Notes: generated by a model from the letters alone, not told the origin. Shown: positions 24,979-35,530, numbered from the stretch's first letter. The stretch: 64,000 nucleotides of DNA from an uncultured Lactobacillaceae bacterium (GCA_945273735.1 CALYPJ010000001.1:62001-126000); one strand, 5' to 3'. Numbers and translations are program-made.

Positions 24979-25689
24979 GTGATTACATTTAATTCAGCAG
25001 GCAGTTTATCTAATCAAATTTATTGTGAAATACGTAATAAAATTTTGCATGAAAAAGTTTCAGGGGATGCTTTGGCTTCTGAACGAGAGCTAATGAAAAA
25101 ATTTAATGTTAGTCGTACAACAGTCAGGCAAGCGCTAACAAGATTGGAATTAGCAGGATTAATTACTCGAATTCATGGTAAAGGAACATTTGTTTCACGA
25201 CAAAAAGGCTATTCAATTGATTTAGCTGATGAATACAGTTTTACTGATCATATGAAACAGTTAGGCATAAAGCCCGTTTCTAAATTACTTTCTTTGAAAA
25301 AAACGAAAACTATGATTGCTGGAAAAGTTGATTTATATTGGCAATTAAAAAGATTAAGATTGGCTAATAAAAAACCTGAATTATATGAAACAACTTATCT
25401 GCCATTATCTTTTTTCCCAGAATTAGTAATAGAAGAATTAGAGTCAAACTCTCTATATGATTTGATTAAAAATAAATTTAAAATTCAATTAATGATGGCA
25501 CATGAATCTTGCACGGCACGCTTAATAAATTCAACTGAAGCTCACTATTTAAAATTAAAAGTTGGACAACCATGCTTAGGATTATTGAGAAGCACTTACG
25601 ATAATCATAATCATCTAATTGAATATACTAGCTCTGCTGCTAATCCATACGATTTTTCTTATAAAACTATACATGTCTTTAATAAATAA
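24979..25689 (+). CDS. GntR/HutC family regulator of amino-sugar genes (NagR-like)
   Basis: About 235 residues. The N-terminal winged HTH contains ASERELMKKFNVSRTTVRQA and LAGLITRIHGKGTFVS. A C-terminal UTRA effector domain follows (about residues 90-230; YETTYLPLSFFPELV, LGLLRSTYDN, EYTSSAANPYDFSYK). With AgaS and NagA downstream and a dre-type operator upstream, an N-acetyl-amino-sugar regulator is likely. The start is odd: the only canonical in-frame start, GTG 24979, overlaps the excellent extended SD AGGAGGTGAT (24974-24983). A non-canonical start such as ATT 24982 cannot be excluded. Confidence 0.88.
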   Translation: MITFNSAGSLSNQIYCEIRNKILHEKVSGDALASERELMKKFNVSRTTVRQALTRLELAGLITRIHGKGTFVSRQKGYSIDLADEYSFTDHMKQLGIKPVSKLLSLKKTKTMIAGKVDLYWQLKRLRLANKKPELYETTYLPLSFFPELVIEELESNSLYDLIKNKFKIQLMMAHESCTARLINSTEAHYLKLKVGQPCLGLLRSTYDNHNHLIEYTSSAANPYDFSYKTIHVFNK

Positions 25690-25724
25690 TTTTTTGACTT
25701 TTAATATTAAAAGGTGGAGGAACA

Positions 25725-26900
25725 ATGTTTAATAAAAATGATTCTGAATTAAAAACAAAGGGTGCTGTTATAACTACTCGTGAAATTCAACAGCAACCAG
25801 AATTATGGGAAGAAACTTTAAAAAATTATCAAAAAAGTCAAGTAAAAATAGAAGATTTTTTAAATCGCGTAAAATCTCAAAAAGAAAGTGATCTAATTAA
25901 AGTTATCTTCACTGGTGCCGGAACTTCAGCTTATGTTGGTGATACAGTAGTACCTTATCTAAATCAATTTGGAGATAAAAATAATTTTGAATTTGAAGCA
26001 ATACCTACGACTGATATTGTTTCTTATCCTGAGGCTTTCCTTGATCCTGATCGCTTAACAATACTAGTTTCCTTTGCTCGCAGTGGTAATAGTCCTGAAA
26101 GTGTTGCAGCAGTAGATATCTGTGAAAAATTTATTAAAAATCTTTATCAAGTAACAATTACTTGTGCACCATCAGGAAAATTAGCTCAAAAAGCAGAAAA
26201 AGAAGCAAATAATTTCTTGTTGTTACAACCAGCTAAATCAGAAGATCAAGGTTTTGCAATGACTGGCAGTTTTAGTTGTATGACTTTATCTACTCTATTA
26301 ATGTTTGGCCAAGCTTCTGTCGATCAAAAAGAAACATGGGTAAAATTAATTGTTCAAGCAGGGAAAGAAGTTGTGAATCGAGAAAAAGAGATCCAAAAAA
26401 TTAGTAGTTTAGATTATGATCGAGTAGGCTATCTTGGGTCAGGATCTTTATCGGGTTTAACTCGTGAGGCTCAGTTAAAAATTTTGGAATTGACTGCCGG
26501 AAAAGTTGCGACTATTTTTGATTCTTCAATGGGTTTCAGGCATGGGCCTAAATCTTTCGTTAATGAAAGAACCGTAATGTTTGATTTTATTTCACATAAC
26601 TCCTATACTCAACAATACGATTTTGATATTCTTGAAGAGATGGCTGGTGATCAAATTGCTGCTGGAATTTATGCAATTGGAACTAGAAGTGATGCTAGTA
26701 AATTTAAAACAGGTTTCTTCTTTGATACTGATTTAAGTAGTTTACCTGACGCTTATGCAGCATTACCATATGTAATGGTTGCTCAAACTTTTGCTTTATT
26801 AACTTCGATTAAAGTTGGGAATACTCCAGATACTCCTTCACCTACAGGAACAGTTAATCGTGTAGTTAAAGGGGTTACGATCCATCAATTTAATGATTAA
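25725..26900 (+). CDS. agaS: SIS-domain amino-sugar-phosphate deaminase/isomerase, AgaS type
   Basis: This 391-residue protein has two SIS domains: the first around residues 45-215 (IFTGAGTSAYVGD, SFARSGNSPESVAA) and the second around 225-380 (VGYLGSGSLSGLTREAQLKILELTAG, FRHGPKSFVNE). This is the AgaS arrangement; AgaS-type enzymes deaminate and isomerise galactosamine 6-phosphate to tagatose 6-phosphate, and some act on glucosamine 6-phosphate. It has a GTGGAGGAAC SD. It sits between the regulator and NagA, so it probably takes the NagA product; which sugar is used cannot be decided here, and no PTS for it is encoded nearby. Confidence 0.87.
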   Translation: MFNKNDSELKTKGAVITTREIQQQPELWEETLKNYQKSQVKIEDFLNRVKSQKESDLIKVIFTGAGTSAYVGDTVVPYLNQFGDKNNFEFEAIPTTDIVSYPEAFLDPDRLTILVSFARSGNSPESVAAVDICEKFIKNLYQVTITCAPSGKLAQKAEKEANNFLLLQPAKSEDQGFAMTGSFSCMTLSTLLMFGQASVDQKETWVKLIVQAGKEVVNREKEIQKISSLDYDRVGYLGSGSLSGLTREAQLKILELTAGKVATIFDSSMGFRHGPKSFVNERTVMFDFISHNSYTQQYDFDILEEMAGDQIAAGIYAIGTRSDASKFKTGFFFDTDLSSLPDAYAALPYVMVAQTFALLTSIKVGNTPDTPSPTGTVNRVVKGVTIHQFND

Positions 26901-26921
26901 AATAATAATAGGAGAAACAGA

Positions 26922-28076
26922 ATGACATATTATATTCATGCTGATAAATTCTTTTTAGAGAATACAACAGAAGAAGGCGGTTATCTTGAAGTTCAAGATG
27001 ATGGAAAATTTGGCTTTTACTATCCAGAAGATGAAAAACCTGATGGTAAAATAGTCGAATATCCCAATAAATGGATTGCTCCAGGATTGGTTGATACCCA
27101 TGTTCATGGTTCTTTAAAAGAAGATGTGATGAAAAGTGATTGGTCAGGAATTGATCGATTATCACAGGGATTTTTACGCTCAGGAGTTACTAGCTGGTTA
27201 CCTACAACATATACTGCAGGGGCTGATACTTTAACTAAGATCTGTAAGATGTTTGGGGCCCATCATGGTGAAGAAACCGGAGCTAAAATTCAAGGATTAC
27301 ATTTCGAAGGTCCCTACTTTACTGCAGAGCATGCAGGAGCTGAAAATCCTAAATATCTTCTTGACCCTAATTTGGAACAATTTAATCAGTGGCGCAAAGA
27401 GTCTGATGGTATTTTGAATAAAATTTCTTTAGCGCCTGAAAGAAAAGGCTCTAAAAAATTTATTCGTGAAGTAGTGAAAGAAGGAGTAGTAGTTTCTTTA
27501 GGACATTCAAGTGCTAACTTTAGTCAAGCAAAAGCTGGGATTGAAGCTGGTGCAACAATGTTTACACATACTTTTAATGGGATGCCTGATCCAGCTCACC
27601 ATGATTCTTCTATTTCTAATGCAGCAATGGCTTTAAACAATGTTACAGATGAATTAATTTGTGATGGGCATCATGTTCAAAAAGAAATGGTAAAAGCCTT
27701 GATTGACCTTAAAGGTCCTGAACATATTGCTTTAATTACTGATTGTATGGAAGCTGGTATGATGCCAGATGGGGATTATATGTTAGGTGAATTACCCGTT
27801 TATGTGAGAGATGGAATGGCAAGACTTAAGGGATCTAATAACTTAGCTGGAAGTATTTTACAACTTAATGTTGCAGTAAAAAATCTAGTTGATTGGAATA
27901 TTGCAACTCCAGAAGAAGCGATTATGATGGCTTCATATGTTCCTGCTAAAAGTGCTAATATTTTAGATAAATGCGGATCAATTGCACCTGATAAATCAGC
28001 GGACTTTTTAGTTTTAAATTCTGACATGACTTTAAGTGAAACTTATTTAAACGGAAAATCTCGTTACCGAGTCTAA
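26922..28076 (+). CDS. nagA: N-acetylglucosamine-6-phosphate deacetylase
   Basis: This 384-residue amidohydrolase removes acetate from N-acetyl-amino-sugar 6-phosphates. The metal and catalytic motifs appear in order: PGLVDTHVHG (HxH), LHFEGPYFTAEHAG (metal-binding Glu), SLGHSSANF and FTHTFNGM (His ligands), ICDGHHVQ, and ALITDCMEAG with the catalytic Asp. The ATG has a GGAGAA SD. Third gene of the operon, it feeds the AgaS step. The name nagA is by family; GalNAc-6-phosphate as substrate is possible given AgaS. Confidence 0.92.
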   Translation: MTYYIHADKFFLENTTEEGGYLEVQDDGKFGFYYPEDEKPDGKIVEYPNKWIAPGLVDTHVHGSLKEDVMKSDWSGIDRLSQGFLRSGVTSWLPTTYTAGADTLTKICKMFGAHHGEETGAKIQGLHFEGPYFTAEHAGAENPKYLLDPNLEQFNQWRKESDGILNKISLAPERKGSKKFIREVVKEGVVVSLGHSSANFSQAKAGIEAGATMFTHTFNGMPDPAHHDSSISNAAMALNNVTDELICDGHHVQKEMVKALIDLKGPEHIALITDCMEAGMMPDGDYMLGELPVYVRDGMARLKGSNNLAGSILQLNVAVKNLVDWNIATPEEAIMMASYVPAKSANILDKCGSIAPDKSADFLVLNSDMTLSETYLNGKSRYRV

Positions 28077-28127
28077 TAACTTTTAACTTTTATAGATTAG
28101 GCTGTAATCAGTATTCTTTAAAGTAAT

Positions 28128-28181
28128 AAATGCTAATGGAATTGAATTTAATCTAAATTTGATTCCCATTAGCATTTTTTT
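28128..28181 (+). terminator. Strong terminator of the amino-sugar operon
   Basis: AATGCTAATGG pairs with CCATTAGCATT, and the pairing continues inward (with two G-U pairs) through AATTGAATTTA/TAAATTTGATT, giving a stem of about 22 bp. A T-run follows. Confidence 0.88.
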
Positions 28182-28213
28182 AGATAAATAATTTTTAAGC
28201 ACTAGCTGTTAAT

Positions 28214-28222
28214 TTGTTATAA
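28214..28222 (+). promoter_or_regulatory. Orphan extended -10 promoter
   Basis: A TGTTATAAT motif (TGnTATAAT) stands in the otherwise featureless stretch 28182-28370. No coding frame follows on the plus strand before 28885. An AT-only hairpin with a T-run near 28345-28375 could end a short transcript of about 140 bases. Evidence for a real ncRNA is thin; I see nothing else in this stretch. Confidence 0.3.
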
Positions 28223-28370
28223 TCTTGTAGTAATTAGCCATAAAAGAGAAATTATTTTTCTAAATTATAGTTTAATATTAAAAAATTATTGGTATACATA
28301 CTATTTTAGATAGATTATAGCAAGGTTGATCGTTGTGCTTTTAAATTAATTATTTTTATTAATTTGATTT

Positions 28371-28820
28371 TTAATCGTTACTTCCATGATCTTCTATTAC
28401 TGCTAGACTTGGTGGAATTATATTTCCAATTAAAAGCGAGATAAATAATATGATAAAACAAATACCGTTAAAATAAATTACAATAGTATTATAATTTATC
28501 ACTTTTTGAATATTAATAATAGCAAAATAGCTAATTATAATATCGACAATTAAAAATCCAGCTTTAGCAGGTATTTTAATTTTTCGAGGTTTAAGTGAAA
28601 AACTGTGACACCAAATCTTATATAAATTTTTTATAGGGTAGTTCATTAGGATTCTTATGAAATACATAAATATTCCGAATGCTAATGCAGCCAAAGTTTG
28701 TCGCCAAAATGAATTATGATGTAAAGTAATTGCCAAAAAAATTCCTGCGAATAATAAAACTGCGCAACAGTAGGGAATGACTAGCATCAATAAAGTTTTG
28801 AAAAATAAACGGATTTTCAT
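28371..28820 (-). CDS. Putative four-segment membrane protein of unknown function
   Basis: About 149 residues with four hydrophobic segments: about residues 7-32 (LMLVIPYCCAVLLFAGIFLAI), 38-58, 86-105 and 112-135. A short basic loop separates the second and third (KPRKIKIPAK). The start was moved from ATG 28835 to ATG 28820 because an AGAGA SD lies just upstream of the latter; the difference is five residues. It is not a family I recognise. It is transcribed against its neighbours and divergent from the AI-2E permease gene. Confidence 0.6.
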   Translation of the reverse strand: MKIRLFFKTLLMLVIPYCCAVLLFAGIFLAITLHHNSFWRQTLAALAFGIFMYFIRILMNYPIKNLYKIWCHSFSLKPRKIKIPAKAGFLIVDIIISYFAIINIQKVINYNTIVIYFNGICFIILFISLLIGNIIPPSLAVIEDHGSND

Positions 28821-28884
28821 TTGATTCTCTTTCATGTCAATATTGTATTATAATTATAATTCATAAGATACTTTAAGGAACCCT

Positions 28885-30012
28885 ATGTTTACAAAAATTA
28901 AAAATTCTCCATTATTATTTTGGTCTTTAGAAACACTAATTTTAGTAAGTATCGTATTTATTTTTACGAAAATAAGCTTTATATTTTCACCAATAATTAA
29001 GTTTATTTCAATTATTTTTGTTCCAATTTTAGTTGCAGGATTTTTAAGTTTTTTACTAAATCCAGTAGTTAAATGGTTAGTCAAAAATCACATACCTAAA
29101 TCATTAAGTATTACTTTTTCATTATTACTTTTGATTGGAGTTATTGCGTCTTTAATTATTGCAATTGTTCCTAATGTTGTTGAGCAAGCTACCCAAATTT
29201 TTAGCCATCTACCTAAACTTATTGTTGAAGCCCAAAAGGGGTATCATCAATTTCTACAAAATGAATTTGTGCAAAAGTATCATTTATATGACGGCTTTAA
29301 TAAATTTGATTTAGGAAAAGTGATTAATGGAGTTGTAAATTTTGTTTCTACTAGTGGGGTACAAGTAGTTACTAATATTGGCGGGGTAATGTTTACAATT
29401 TTTTCGATACCTGTAATTTTAGTTTATTTCTTAATTGACGGAAATAAGTTTGTTGGTAGCGTGACTCGTATTTTTCCTAAATCAATTCGTAAATATATTA
29501 GTGATTTACTTTATAAAATGGGAAACACAATTCAATTATATTTATATGGACAATTGATGGAAGGCTTGTTTGTTGGTGTTGCTATTTTTATTGGATATTC
29601 AATAATTAGAATGCCATACACTTTTTTACTTGGATTTATTGCTGGAATTTTTACTTTAGTTCCTTATATTGGATCTATGTTAGCAATTATTCCTGCCTTG
29701 CTTATTGCGATGACTATTTCTTTTAAAGAAGTATTAGCAGTAATATTAGTAGTTATTATCGTTTCTCAAATTGATGGAAATTTTGTTTATCCTCATCTAA
29801 TTGCTCGTAACCTCAAAATTCATCCTTTAACCATTATCTTGTTATTGTATGTTGCAAGTAATTTGTTTGGCTTTATGGGTACCGTTTTAGTTGTTCCGAC
29901 TTACGGAATTCTAAAAACTTTGGTTACTTATGTTTACCATACCTTTAAAAAGACCAATTTCAAAAAGGGTTCTCGGCAACTATCACTTTTTAAAAAAAAT
30001 CAAGGAGTTTAA
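28885..30012 (+). CDS. AI-2E family transporter (YueF/YtvI-like permease)
   Basis: This 375-residue polytopic membrane protein shows family features: two N-terminal membrane hairpins with FLSFLLNPVVKWLVKNHIPK, a soluble-looking middle region, and the C-terminal block YGQLMEGLFVGVAIFIGY...FTLVPYIGSMLAIIPALL. Members have been linked to export of small molecules or ion exchange; AI-2 export is not implied. It has an AAGGA SD. It directly abuts the next gene (stop 30012, start 30013). A second paralogue lies at 59887-61083. Confidence 0.85.
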   Translation: MFTKIKNSPLLFWSLETLILVSIVFIFTKISFIFSPIIKFISIIFVPILVAGFLSFLLNPVVKWLVKNHIPKSLSITFSLLLLIGVIASLIIAIVPNVVEQATQIFSHLPKLIVEAQKGYHQFLQNEFVQKYHLYDGFNKFDLGKVINGVVNFVSTSGVQVVTNIGGVMFTIFSIPVILVYFLIDGNKFVGSVTRIFPKSIRKYISDLLYKMGNTIQLYLYGQLMEGLFVGVAIFIGYSIIRMPYTFLLGFIAGIFTLVPYIGSMLAIIPALLIAMTISFKEVLAVILVVIIVSQIDGNFVYPHLIARNLKIHPLTIILLLYVASNLFGFMGTVLVVPTYGILKTLVTYVYHTFKKTNFKKGSRQLSLFKKNQGV

Positions 30013-31323
30013 ATGAAAGCTTCTACTGAAGCCATAATCGGACAGTTAATTTTAATTTTAGTTTTAACAATTATTAATGCAATCTTTTCGGCGGCGGAGT
30101 TAGCAGTAGTATCAGTTAATAAAGCTAAACTAGCTTCAGGCCCTCAAGATAAGAAAACAAAAGCTTTGCTGAAAATTGTTGATGATTCCAGTGATTTTTT
30201 AGCAATTATTCAAGTGGGGATTACTTTTGCTGGCTTTCTTTCTTCAGCTAGTGCTGCTACTGGATTAGCAGAATATGTTCAAGTAATTTTTGGTAACGTT
30301 AGTTGGGCTCATGAAGCTTCTATCATAATTGTTACATTACTTTTATCATTTTTTAGTTTAGTTTTTGGAGAGCTGTATCCTAAACAATTAGCAGTTCGAA
30401 ATACTGAAGGGGTAGCTAGAGCATTTGTACTGCCTATTTCTTTTGTTGGCCATATTTTTAGACCTTTTGTATGGTTGCTATCTGCTACAACTAATGCCTT
30501 ATTAAAAATTACTGGACAATATAATAAAAAAGAAAATGAAGTTTTAACTCGTGAAGAAATGATAAATCTAATAGAAAGTGGTCGTCAAAGTGGTACTTTG
30601 GCTTCTGATGAATTTAATATGATGGAAGGAGTTTTTAGCCTTCAATCTAAAATGGCGCGAGAAATTATGACTCCTCGTACAGATACTTTTATGATAAATT
30701 TGTTAGATGAACCAAGAAAAAATGTAGATTTAATTGTTCATAAAATTTATTCAAGAGTACCAGTTTATCAAAATAATCGAGATGATATTGTAGGAATTAT
30801 TACCGTGAGATCATTATTAGATTATGGATTTCAAAATGGTTTTAACAATTTAGACATTGCTAAATTGATGATTAAGCCATATTTTGCACCAGAAACTATT
30901 AGAATAGATAAACTTTTAAATAAGTTACGAGAGGCTCGGCAACAAATGGCTATTTTATTGGATGAATACGGTGGAGTCACCGGTATTTTAACAATTGAAG
31001 ACTTAGTAGAAGAAATTGTTGGAGAAATTAATGATGAGACTGATTCAGCCGATGCGGTTTATCGACAAATTGATAAAAATCATTATTTAGTCAAAGGAAT
31101 TATGCCATTGGATGATTTTAATGAACTTTTTAAAGTTAATTTTTCTGATGATGAAGTTGATACTATTGCGGGCTATATCATTAAAAAGTTGGGGCGTATT
31201 CCGCGTAATGCTCAACATTTAACAGTTACCGAAGATAATCTAAAAATAACTACAGGATGGGTTAATGGTTCACGGTTAATTAATTTGCAAGTTGAAAAAA
31301 CATCTTCTAAAAAAGAAATATAA
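30013..31323 (+). CDS. CNNM/CorC-type membrane protein (DUF21-CBS-CorC), putative Mg2+ exporter
   Basis: This 436-residue protein has a DUF21/CNNM transmembrane domain (about residues 1-190, with the conserved FGELYPKQLAVRNTEGVA), two CBS domains (about 205-330; MAREIMTPRTDTFMI, VGIITVRSLLDYG, LDEYGGVTGILTIEDLVEEI) and a C-terminal CorC_HlyC domain (about 345-425; VDTIAGYIIKKLGRIP). Homologues such as MpfA export magnesium; older names call it hemolysin-like. It is coupled to the upstream permease and ends just before prfC. Confidence 0.9.
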   Translation: MKASTEAIIGQLILILVLTIINAIFSAAELAVVSVNKAKLASGPQDKKTKALLKIVDDSSDFLAIIQVGITFAGFLSSASAATGLAEYVQVIFGNVSWAHEASIIIVTLLLSFFSLVFGELYPKQLAVRNTEGVARAFVLPISFVGHIFRPFVWLLSATTNALLKITGQYNKKENEVLTREEMINLIESGRQSGTLASDEFNMMEGVFSLQSKMAREIMTPRTDTFMINLLDEPRKNVDLIVHKIYSRVPVYQNNRDDIVGIITVRSLLDYGFQNGFNNLDIAKLMIKPYFAPETIRIDKLLNKLREARQQMAILLDEYGGVTGILTIEDLVEEIVGEINDETDSADAVYRQIDKNHYLVKGIMPLDDFNELFKVNFSDDEVDTIAGYIIKKLGRIPRNAQHLTVTEDNLKITTGWVNGSRLINLQVEKTSSKKEI

Positions 31324-31346
31324 GAATATAAATATAGAAAAGAGAT

Positions 31347-32912
31347 ATGAAAATTAAAAAAAATTTAAATAATGAAGTTAAGAAGAGACGTACTTTTGCG
31401 ATAATTTCCCATCCTGATGCCGGGAAAACAACGATTACAGAACAATTTTTATTAGCAGGTAATGTAATTAGGACTGCTGGAACCGTTAAAGGGAAAAAAA
31501 CAGGAAAATTTGCTCAATCAGATTGGATGGAAATTGAAAAAAAGCGTGGGATTTCGGTTACAAGTACTGTATTAGAGTTTAATTATTGTGGTTGTAAAAT
31601 AAATTTATTGGATACACCGGGACATGAAGACTTTTCGGAGGATACTTATCGAACACTTTCAGCAGTTGATTCAGCAGTTATGGTAATTGATGCAGCTAAA
31701 GGAATTGAAGCACAAACTAAAAAACTATTCAAAGTAACTAAAGAGCGTGGAATTCCTTTATTTACCTTCATAAACAAACTTGATCGTGAAGGTAAAGAAC
31801 CAATGGACTTAGTTGATGAAATTGAAAATACCCTGGGGATTGAGGGTTACCCAATGAATTGGCCTATTGGTATGGGTAAAAATTTTCGAGGAATTTATAA
31901 TATTACAAAAAATCGTTTGGAATTAAATTTACCGCAAAACAAGATTGAAATGGTACCTTTAACTAAAGCAAAAAATGATCAACGTTTTAAAGAAGCTATT
32001 TATCAAGAAGCTTTTGCAGATGTAAGTTTATTAAAAGAGGCGGGTAATAAGTTTGATTCTGCTAAAGTAGCAGTAGGTGAGCAGACTCCAATTTTTTTTG
32101 GGTCAGCTTTGACTAATTTTGGTGTAAAAACATTTTTAGATGAATTTATACAATTGGCTCCTAGTCCATCAGTGCATCAAGATCTTGCTAAACAAAATAT
32201 AGATCCTAATGATTCTGAATTTTCAGCATTTGTTTTTAAAATTCAAGCTAATATGAATCCACATCACCGCGATCGAATTGCATTTATTAGAATCTGTTCA
32301 GGTGAATTTACTAAAGGTATTGAAGTTAAAAATGAACGTAGTGGTAAATTTTTAAAATTAAATTCATCAACGATAAATCAAACAGGTAGTAATGATCAAG
32401 TTGAAGCTGCAATTGCCGGTGATATTATTGGCTTATTTGATAATGGAAATTATCAAATTGGCGATACAATTCATACTGGCAAAAAAGAACTAGTCTATCC
32501 ACCATTACCTACGTTTACTCCTGAATTGTTTTGTCGTGTACGTGCTAAAAATGTAATGAAACAAAAATCTTATCACAAAGGAGTCAATCAATTAGTTTCT
32601 GAAGGATCGGTGCAATTATTTAAAGAGGTTTCTACCGGTGATTATATTTTAGGTGCAGTTGGTCAGCTGCAATTTGAAGTTTTTACTTTCCGAATGATTA
32701 ATGAATATAATAGTGAAGTAGAATTAATTCCTATGGGTAAAAGAATCGCTCGGTGGTTAGATGGGTCTAAAGCAGAAGAATATGACTCTTCAAGCCGTAA
32801 TCTGTTAGTACAAGATATTCATAATGATTATCTTTTCCTATTTGAAAATAATTTTGCTTTAAGTTGGTATCAAGATAAACATCCGAAAATTAAATTAATT
32901 AAAAAACTTTAA
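31347..32912 (+). CDS. prfC: Peptide chain release factor 3
   Basis: This 521-residue GTPase ejects RF1/RF2 from the ribosome after termination. G-domain motifs: G1 SHPDAGKTT, the G2 region [16 protein letters not shown]3 [14 protein letters not shown] and G4 NKLDREGK, followed by EF-Tu-like beta domains and the C-terminal RF3 domain ([13 protein letters not shown]). Length and motifs distinguish it from EF-G. It has an AAAGAGA SD. Confidence 0.94.
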   Translation: MKIKKNLNNEVKKRRTFAIISHPDAGKTTITEQFLLAGNVIRTAGTVKGKKTGKFAQSDWMEIEKKRGISVTSTVLEFNYCGCKINLLDTPGHEDFSEDTYRTLSAVDSAVMVIDAAKGIEAQTKKLFKVTKERGIPLFTFINKLDREGKEPMDLVDEIENTLGIEGYPMNWPIGMGKNFRGIYNITKNRLELNLPQNKIEMVPLTKAKNDQRFKEAIYQEAFADVSLLKEAGNKFDSAKVAVGEQTPIFFGSALTNFGVKTFLDEFIQLAPSPSVHQDLAKQNIDPNDSEFSAFVFKIQANMNPHHRDRIAFIRICSGEFTKGIEVKNERSGKFLKLNSSTINQTGSNDQVEAAIAGDIIGLFDNGNYQIGDTIHTGKKELVYPPLPTFTPELFCRVRAKNVMKQKSYHKGVNQLVSEGSVQLFKEVSTGDYILGAVGQLQFEVFTFRMINEYNSEVELIPMGKRIARWLDGSKAEEYDSSSRNLLVQDIHNDYLFLFENNFALSWYQDKHPKIKLIKKL

Positions 32913-32924
32913 CCAATAAATATT

Positions 32925-32966
32925 AAAAAAAAAGATAAAAATCTTTATGATTTTTATCTTTTTTAT
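32925..32966. terminator. Bidirectional terminator between prfC and the DUF1827 gene
   Basis: AAAAAGATAAAAATC-TTTAT-GATTTTTATCTTTTT is a 15-bp stem with A- and T-runs at its base, between two convergent genes. Confidence 0.85.
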
Positions 32967-32988
32967 TTTAAAAGAGTTGGTTGAAGAA

Positions 32989-33267
32989 TTAAATCTGAGC
33001 TGATATTTCAACCAATCCCTTGCTTTTTACAATAGTATAATTTTCTCGTGATTTCTCATTCAAAAGTTCATTAATAACTTGAATAATTTCTGATCCTTGA
33101 ACATTACGACCTTTGTTTTCTAAGACTATTTCAATAATTTGTGGCCGTTCGGTATAAACTACCATTGTACGGCCTAAAGAATAAACTTTAATTAACTTAG
33201 CATCAGTATTAAGTAGTTGGCTCTCCACTAATTGAGAATAGGAATTGGTTGTATTTATTAGTTTCAT
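32989..33267 (-). CDS. DUF1827 family protein
   Basis: This 92-residue soluble protein starts MKLINTTNSYSQLV and contains KVYSLGRTMVVYTERPQ, matching the DUF1827 family of Lactobacillales; the function is unknown. The start is set at ATG 33267 because a GGAGAA SD lies 8 bases upstream; the longer frame from 33288 covers that SD. It is read after clpE on the same strand (gap 24 bases), so it is probably co-transcribed and under CtsR control. Confidence 0.8.
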   Translation of the reverse strand: MKLINTTNSYSQLVESQLLNTDAKLIKVYSLGRTMVVYTERPQIIEIVLENKGRNVQGSEIIQVINELLNEKSRENYTIVKSKGLVEISAQI

Positions 33268-33291
33268 GATCGAGTTCTCCAACAACATTTT

Positions 33292-35499
33292 CTAATTTTT
33301 TGTTTTTTTGCTACTTTCAGTTTTATTTATTGTATTAACTACAATGTTACCGTTATTTACTCTTACTTCAATTTCGGTATTTTGAGGATGATCTAAATAA
33401 AAATCAGCGACTTTATCTTCAATCTGTTCTTGAATGACCCGTCTTAGAGGACGTGCTCCCATTTTTGGATTGTAACCAAGGTCGACAATTTTTTCTTTTG
33501 CAGGATCGGTTACATGAATTGAAATACCATGCGTATTAATTTCAGCATTAGTCTGAGTTAGCATTAAATCAACAATTTTTAGTAAATCTTTTTTACTTAA
33601 ACTCTTGAATTCAACAATGTCATCAAAGCGATTTAAAAATTCTGGTTTAAAGTAATCAGAAAGTTGAGTTAAAATCGAATGGGTAGTTCCAGATTTTGTT
33701 GCTCCAAATCCCACACTTGCTTCAGCAATACCTTGACCTGCATTAGAAGTCATAATAATGATTGTATCTTTAAAACTAACAGTTCGCCCTTGAGAATCAG
33801 TTAACCTACCATCGTCTAAAATTTGTAAAAACATATTGAGAACATCAGGATGGGCTTTTTCAACTTCATCTAATAAAATTAAACTATATGGATTACGTCG
33901 TACTTGTTCAGTTAATTGGCCAGCTTCTTCATATCCAACATATCCTGGAGGTGAGCCAATTAATTTTGATACTGAAAATTTCTCCATATATTCGGACATA
34001 TCAAAACGAATCATTGATTCGGTGGTTCCAAATAATGCTTTAGCAAGTTGTCTAGCTAATTCAGTTTTTCCAACTCCGGTTGGTCCAACAAAAAGGAAAG
34101 AGCCAATAGGACGCCCATTCTTATTAAAGCCAATACGGTTACGGCGAATAGCTCGAGCAACTTTATCAACGGCCTCATCCTGACCAATTATATTTTTCTT
34201 AAGATCAGAAGCTAAATCTTTTAGTTGTTGTTGCTCTTTTGTTTGAAGATCACCTACTGGTATATTTGTCATTCGCTCAACAATTTTTTCAATATCTTTT
34301 TCAGTTATTTCTGGGCGTTGCTGTAATTTATCAGTATCAGATTTTTGAGCTTTTTTAAGTTTATTTTCTTGATCACGATAATAAGCCGCTTTTTCATAAT
34401 CTTCCTCATGTAAAGCTTGACTCTTTTTATCTTCCACTTCTTTAATTTGATTTTCAATAACTTGAGGATCGATAACGTCAATTAATAAATTTTTTTGGGA
34501 GCCACTTTCATCCATTAAATCTATTGCTTTATCTGGCAAAAATCGATCCTGAATGTAACGATTCGATAAAGTAACTGCTGCTTTAATTGCTTCATGAGTA
34601 TAATGAACATGATGATAATCTTCGTATCTTTTTTGTAACCCTTCTAGGATCTTGATAGATTCTTCAACGCTAGGTTCATTTACTTTAACTGCTTGTAATC
34701 GACGAGCTAAAGCTGAATCTTTTTCGATTGTTCTATATTCATTTGATGTAGTTGCACCGACAATCTGTAAATCTCCTCTGGATAAAGCTGGTTTTAAAAC
34801 ATTGCCAGCATCCATTCCTCCTTCAGCATTTCCGGCTCCAACTATTTCATGAATTTCATCAATGAATAAAATAATAGAACGATTACGGTTAAGTTCATCA
34901 ATTAATTGTTGCATTCGTTGTTCAAACTGCCCCCGAATGCCAGTACCTTGCACCAAAGAAACTACATCTAAACGAACAATACGTCGATTTTGCAATTTTT
35001 GTGGTACTTTACCTTCAGCAATTCTTTCTGCTAATCCTTCAACTACAGCAGTTTTTCCTACACCAGCTTCTCCAATTAAAACAGGATTATTCTTCGTTCT
35101 TCGATTCAAAATTTCAATGACACGAGAGATTTCCTGATCACGACCAATAACAGGATCAATTTTGCCATTACGAGCTTGTTCAGTTAAATCCACACCAAAT
35201 TTTCCCAAAAAACTGCTTAACTGATTGTTGTTAGTGTTAGTTCCTTGGGCAGCGGTAGTATTATTCTCCATTCCACTGGGTTCTTGTATATTAGAATTAG
35301 TTGCCGCTTCTTTAAAAAAGTTTTCTAAAATATTATTAGGATCAAAACTTCTATTATTTGCCGTATCTCGAATTTGCTGTTCTTTAAGTTGCTGATAGCA
35401 AATTTGGCAAAGGTCTAATTCCTTCTTTTGACCATTTTCATTGGCAAAAAGATGAATTGTCGCGGGTCGTTGCTTACAATTTTGACAAATCATATTCAA
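33292..35499 (-). CDS. clpE: ATP-dependent Clp protease ATP-binding subunit ClpE
   Basis: This 735-residue Hsp100 chaperone unfolds proteins for ClpP. An N-terminal four-cysteine zinc finger (CQNC...CQIC, residues about 5-35) identifies ClpE. A first AAA+ domain (GEAGVGKT), a UVR-type coiled-coil insert ([20 protein letters not shown], about residue 370) and a second AAA+ domain ([20 protein letters not shown]) follow. It starts at TTG 35499 with an AAAGGAG SD. A CtsR operator and a -10 (TATACT, 35558-35553) lie upstream, so heat-stress control is expected. Confidence 0.95.
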   Translation of the reverse strand: MNMICQNCKQRPATIHLFANENGQKKELDLCQICYQQLKEQQIRDTANNRSFDPNNILENFFKEAATNSNIQEPSGMENNTTAAQGTNTNNNQLSSFLGKFGVDLTEQARNGKIDPVIGRDQEISRVIEILNRRTKNNPVLIGEAGVGKTAVVEGLAERIAEGKVPQKLQNRRIVRLDVVSLVQGTGIRGQFEQRMQQLIDELNRNRSIILFIDEIHEIVGAGNAEGGMDAGNVLKPALSRGDLQIVGATTSNEYRTIEKDSALARRLQAVKVNEPSVEESIKILEGLQKRYEDYHHVHYTHEAIKAAVTLSNRYIQDRFLPDKAIDLMDESGSQKNLLIDVIDPQVIENQIKEVEDKKSQALHEEDYEKAAYYRDQENKLKKAQKSDTDKLQQRPEITEKDIEKIVERMTNIPVGDLQTKEQQQLKDLASDLKKNIIGQDEAVDKVARAIRRNRIGFNKNGRPIGSFLFVGPTGVGKTELARQLAKALFGTTESMIRFDMSEYMEKFSVSKLIGSPPGYVGYEEAGQLTEQVRRNPYSLILLDEVEKAHPDVLNMFLQILDDGRLTDSQGRTVSFKDTIIIMTSNAGQGIAEASVGFGATKSGTTHSILTQLSDYFKPEFLNRFDDIVEFKSLSKKDLLKIVDLMLTQTNAEINTHGISIHVTDPAKEKIVDLGYNPKMGARPLRRVIQEQIEDKVADFYLDHPQNTEIEVRVNNGNIVVNTINKTESSKKTKN

Positions 35500-35530
35500 T
35501 TGCGACTCCTTTCATAAGAGATCAAAAAAG

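Noticed and set aside
33836..35137. Three plus-strand frames inside clpE (66-115 codons)
   Set aside because: They lie opposite strongly conserved ClpE motifs, lack SDs and have compositions expected from the reverse complement of a coding region.
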